This document shows positions 27,293 to 28,497 of a stretch of DNA of 28,497 bases, one piece after another. The stretch is from positions 1 to 28,497 of the forward strand of contig JASHQF010000155.1 in the NCBI GenBank assembly GCA_030037695.1, written 5' to 3'. Numbering within the stretch: position 1 is the first letter of the stretch; every line of letters begins with the position of its first letter. Under the pieces are notes generated by a model. That model saw only the letters and a program-made list of their open reading frames with translations. It did not search any database and was not told the DNA's origin. A program made the translations under genes and the position numbers. This DNA comes from Thermoplasmata archaeon (lineage in GTDB: Archaea > Thermoplasmatota > Thermoplasmata > Lutacidiplasmatales > UBA184).

Positions 27293-28345
27293 CTAGCCCG
27301 GACGGGTCGGGGTCGCTCCGACCTCGGGGACGGCCTTTCTGCCGTACCTCCACGCACCGTCGAGCGCGTAGAGCCGTCGCAGTCGGGTCTCGACCGTCGT
27401 CCCGATCCGCACCGAGCCCGGTTCGGCGTCGGTGACCATGAGGGTCGCCCGGACGCCGGGGACGAGCTCGGCGAGCACGACGCCGTAGGCCCCCTGGCGC
27501 TCGACCTCGGGATCGAACTCGGTCGGTTGGCCCCCGGCGCCGATCCAGGTCCGCGCGACGACCTTCCACCCGTGTTTCGGCAGCGGCTCGACGGCGAGGT
27601 CCTCCGCGCGGCCGCACCCCCGGCAGCGACCGCTCTGGGGGAACGTCGTGCGGCCGCAGGCCCGGCATCGATCGGCAAGGAATCCCCACCGGCTGGCCAG
27701 GCTTTCGAGGTACCGAGGGGGCGGAAGGTAGGCACCTTGCGACACTTGGGAGGAAGGTGGGCTGGCGGGAATGTCCCGCGGTGCGCGTCGAGCGACCCGC
27801 TCCGACCCCGGCCACTCGCCGACCCACCCAACGCCCGGGACGTGCGTACCCGGGCCCTTCGCCCAGGCCGAGTATGCCGCCACGATCGGGGACTCTCCGC
27901 TCGGGATCGTGTCCAGCGGGATCCCGTCGGGGGAAGCCGGCCCGGTCGGCGCGTCGACCAAGACCGCGATCGCCGCCAAGCCGGGGGTCCCGCCCCGGGC
28001 CGCACCCCCGTCGGGGAGCTCCTCGACCGCGAGGATCACCTCGGGACCCGGTCCCCCGGTGGCGAGGGTTAGCGTGTCCGGAAGTGCCACCCCGTCCCGC
28101 TCTCCGATCAGCTCGACCGGCCGGCCGAAGAGCGCCACGTAACCGCCGCGAGGAGCGGGATCCGTCCCGAGCACCCGGACCCGTAGCGGTCGCCGATCGG
28201 CGCGCTCGACGTCCGCGGCGGCCTCGAGCGCGGCCGCAAGGAGGGTGAATCGGTCCTCGTCGGGCCCCTCGACCCGGCGCGCACCGTCCGCGCAGGTGGG
28301 CCGAACGACGGCGGCCCGCACGATCCGCTGCCGCACGCCTCTCAC
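27293..28345 (-). CDS. DUF35 (zinc ribbon/OB-fold) protein fused to a thiolase-fold-like N-terminal region
   Basis: The protein has 350 residues. The C-terminal part is DUF35: a zinc ribbon with Cys227, Cys230, Cys241, Cys244 (CRACGRTTFPQSGRCRGCG) and an OB fold (about 250-325). In archaea this protein channels acetoacetyl-CoA between thiolase and HMG-CoA synthase in the mevalonate pathway. The first 190 or so residues are extra: IVRAAVV, GPDEDRFTLLAAALEAA and AAIAVLVDAP resemble strands and a helix of HMG-CoA-synthase/thiolase folds, but without a catalytic Cys-His set (only Cys18). GTG 28345 overlaps the thiolase stop as GTGA, so the two genes are coupled. The N-terminal assignment is tentative. 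Confidence 0.83.
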   Translation of the reverse strand: MRGVRQRIVRAAVVRPTCADGARRVEGPDEDRFTLLAAALEAAADVERADRRPLRVRVLGTDPAPRGGYVALFGRPVELIGERDGVALPDTLTLATGGPGPEVILAVEELPDGGAARGGTPGLAAIAVLVDAPTGPASPDGIPLDTIPSGESPIVAAYSAWAKGPGTHVPGVGWVGEWPGSERVARRAPRDIPASPPSSQVSQGAYLPPPRYLESLASRWGFLADRCRACGRTTFPQSGRCRGCGRAEDLAVEPLPKHGWKVVARTWIGAGGQPTEFDPEVERQGAYGVVLAELVPGVRATLMVTDAEPGSVRIGTTVETRLRRLYALDGAWRYGRKAVPEVGATPTRPG

Positions 28346-28497
28346 CCCGCCGTGAAGATCGTGACCGCCGCGGTAGCGCCCGCCCCGCCCACGTTGTGGG
28401 TGAGGGCGCGGTCGGCGCGGGGGATCTGCCGGGCTCCGGCGGCGCCGCGCAGCTGGAGGAACACCTCGCAGACCTGAGAGACCCCGGTCGCCCCGAT
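28342..28497 (-). CDS. Acetyl-CoA C-acetyltransferase (thiolase), C-terminal end (5' part outside window)
   Basis: The minus-strand frame enters from the right edge and gives 51 residues: IGATGVSQVCEVFLQLRG, then ARQIPRADRALTHNVGGAGA and TAAVTIFTAG. GATGVSQ and the HNVGG-GATAAVTI ending are the C-terminal signature of archaeal thiolases, which condense two acetyl-CoA to acetoacetyl-CoA. The direct overlap with the DUF35 gene supports the acetoacetyl-CoA thiolase role rather than beta-oxidation, by analogy with the known archaeal thiolase/DUF35/HMGS complex. Confidence 0.9.
   Translation of the reverse strand: MGATGVSQVCEVFLQLRGAAGARQIPRADRALTHNVGGAGATAAVTIFTAG

Noticed and set aside
1..28497. 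Search for tRNA, rRNA, CRISPR arrays, transposases, integrases and toxin-antitoxin pairs
   Set aside because: None was recognised. Intergenic gaps are short. The RHH protein looks like an antitoxin-type DNA binder, but its partner is an FtsZ-family gene and no toxin is adjacent.

Overview
The window is a gene-dense, very GC-rich (roughly 70%) stretch of archaeal chromosome. Archaeal markers are EF-1A followed by uS10, the uS13-uS4-uS11-RpoD cluster with an iron-sulfur RpoD, Pelota, TrmY, MptD-type dihydroneopterin aldolase, a short pyruvoyl archaetidylserine decarboxylase, a tetraether-synthase-type radical SAM protein and an archaeal thiolase/DUF35 pair. Many starts sit about 25-35 nt downstream of an AT-rich TATA-like patch, as expected for leaderless archaeal transcripts. 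The combination suggests a high-GC member of the Thermoplasmatota or a related euryarchaeal lineage. That placement is an inference and was not tested by phylogeny.

Layout. 1-2672 (+): end of EF-1A, uS10, then a tightly overlapping set for archaetidylserine decarboxylase, a CDP-alcohol phosphatidyltransferase and MptD. 2491-5094 (-): citrate synthase and an MFS transporter. 5251-11204 (+): a stand-alone RAM domain, a small membrane protein, a SAM hydroxide adenosyltransferase family protein, DnaJ, a methyltransferase, then uS13-uS4-uS11-RpoD. 11146-12264 (-): Pelota. 12420-13763 (+): MFS exporter. 13709-15569 (-): a GNAT protein and a HAD hydrolase. 15669-17072 (+): a tandem ribbon-helix-helix regulator and a divergent FtsZ-family GTPase behind a perfect inverted repeat. 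17069-19366 (-): TrmY, two orphan proteins with strong promoters and a small membrane protein. 19478-19966 (+): SWIM zinc-finger protein. 19963-21672 (-): tetraether synthase. 21914-22486 (+): orphan. 22483-24794 (-): PadR regulator with an ABC exporter, controlled through a palindrome at the PadR start. 24949-25170 (+): small coiled-coil protein. 25214-27235 (-): M13 metallopeptidase. 27293-28497 (-): DUF35 fusion protein and the end of a thiolase.

Functional links. Three parts of the window concern membrane lipid: the archaetidylserine head-group genes, tetraether synthase, and the thiolase/DUF35 pair that normally feeds the mevalonate pathway. The main new observations are the RHH-FtsZ unit with its putative operator, an FtsZ homologue with an altered T7 loop, a uS13 gene with no usual start codon, an active-site His-to-Asp change in the SAM hydrolase family protein, and the fact that six of seven convergent gene pairs overlap, three of them on a shared CTAG. 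No tRNA, rRNA, CRISPR array, transposase or integrase gene was seen, and no gene-free stretch exceeds about 250 bases.
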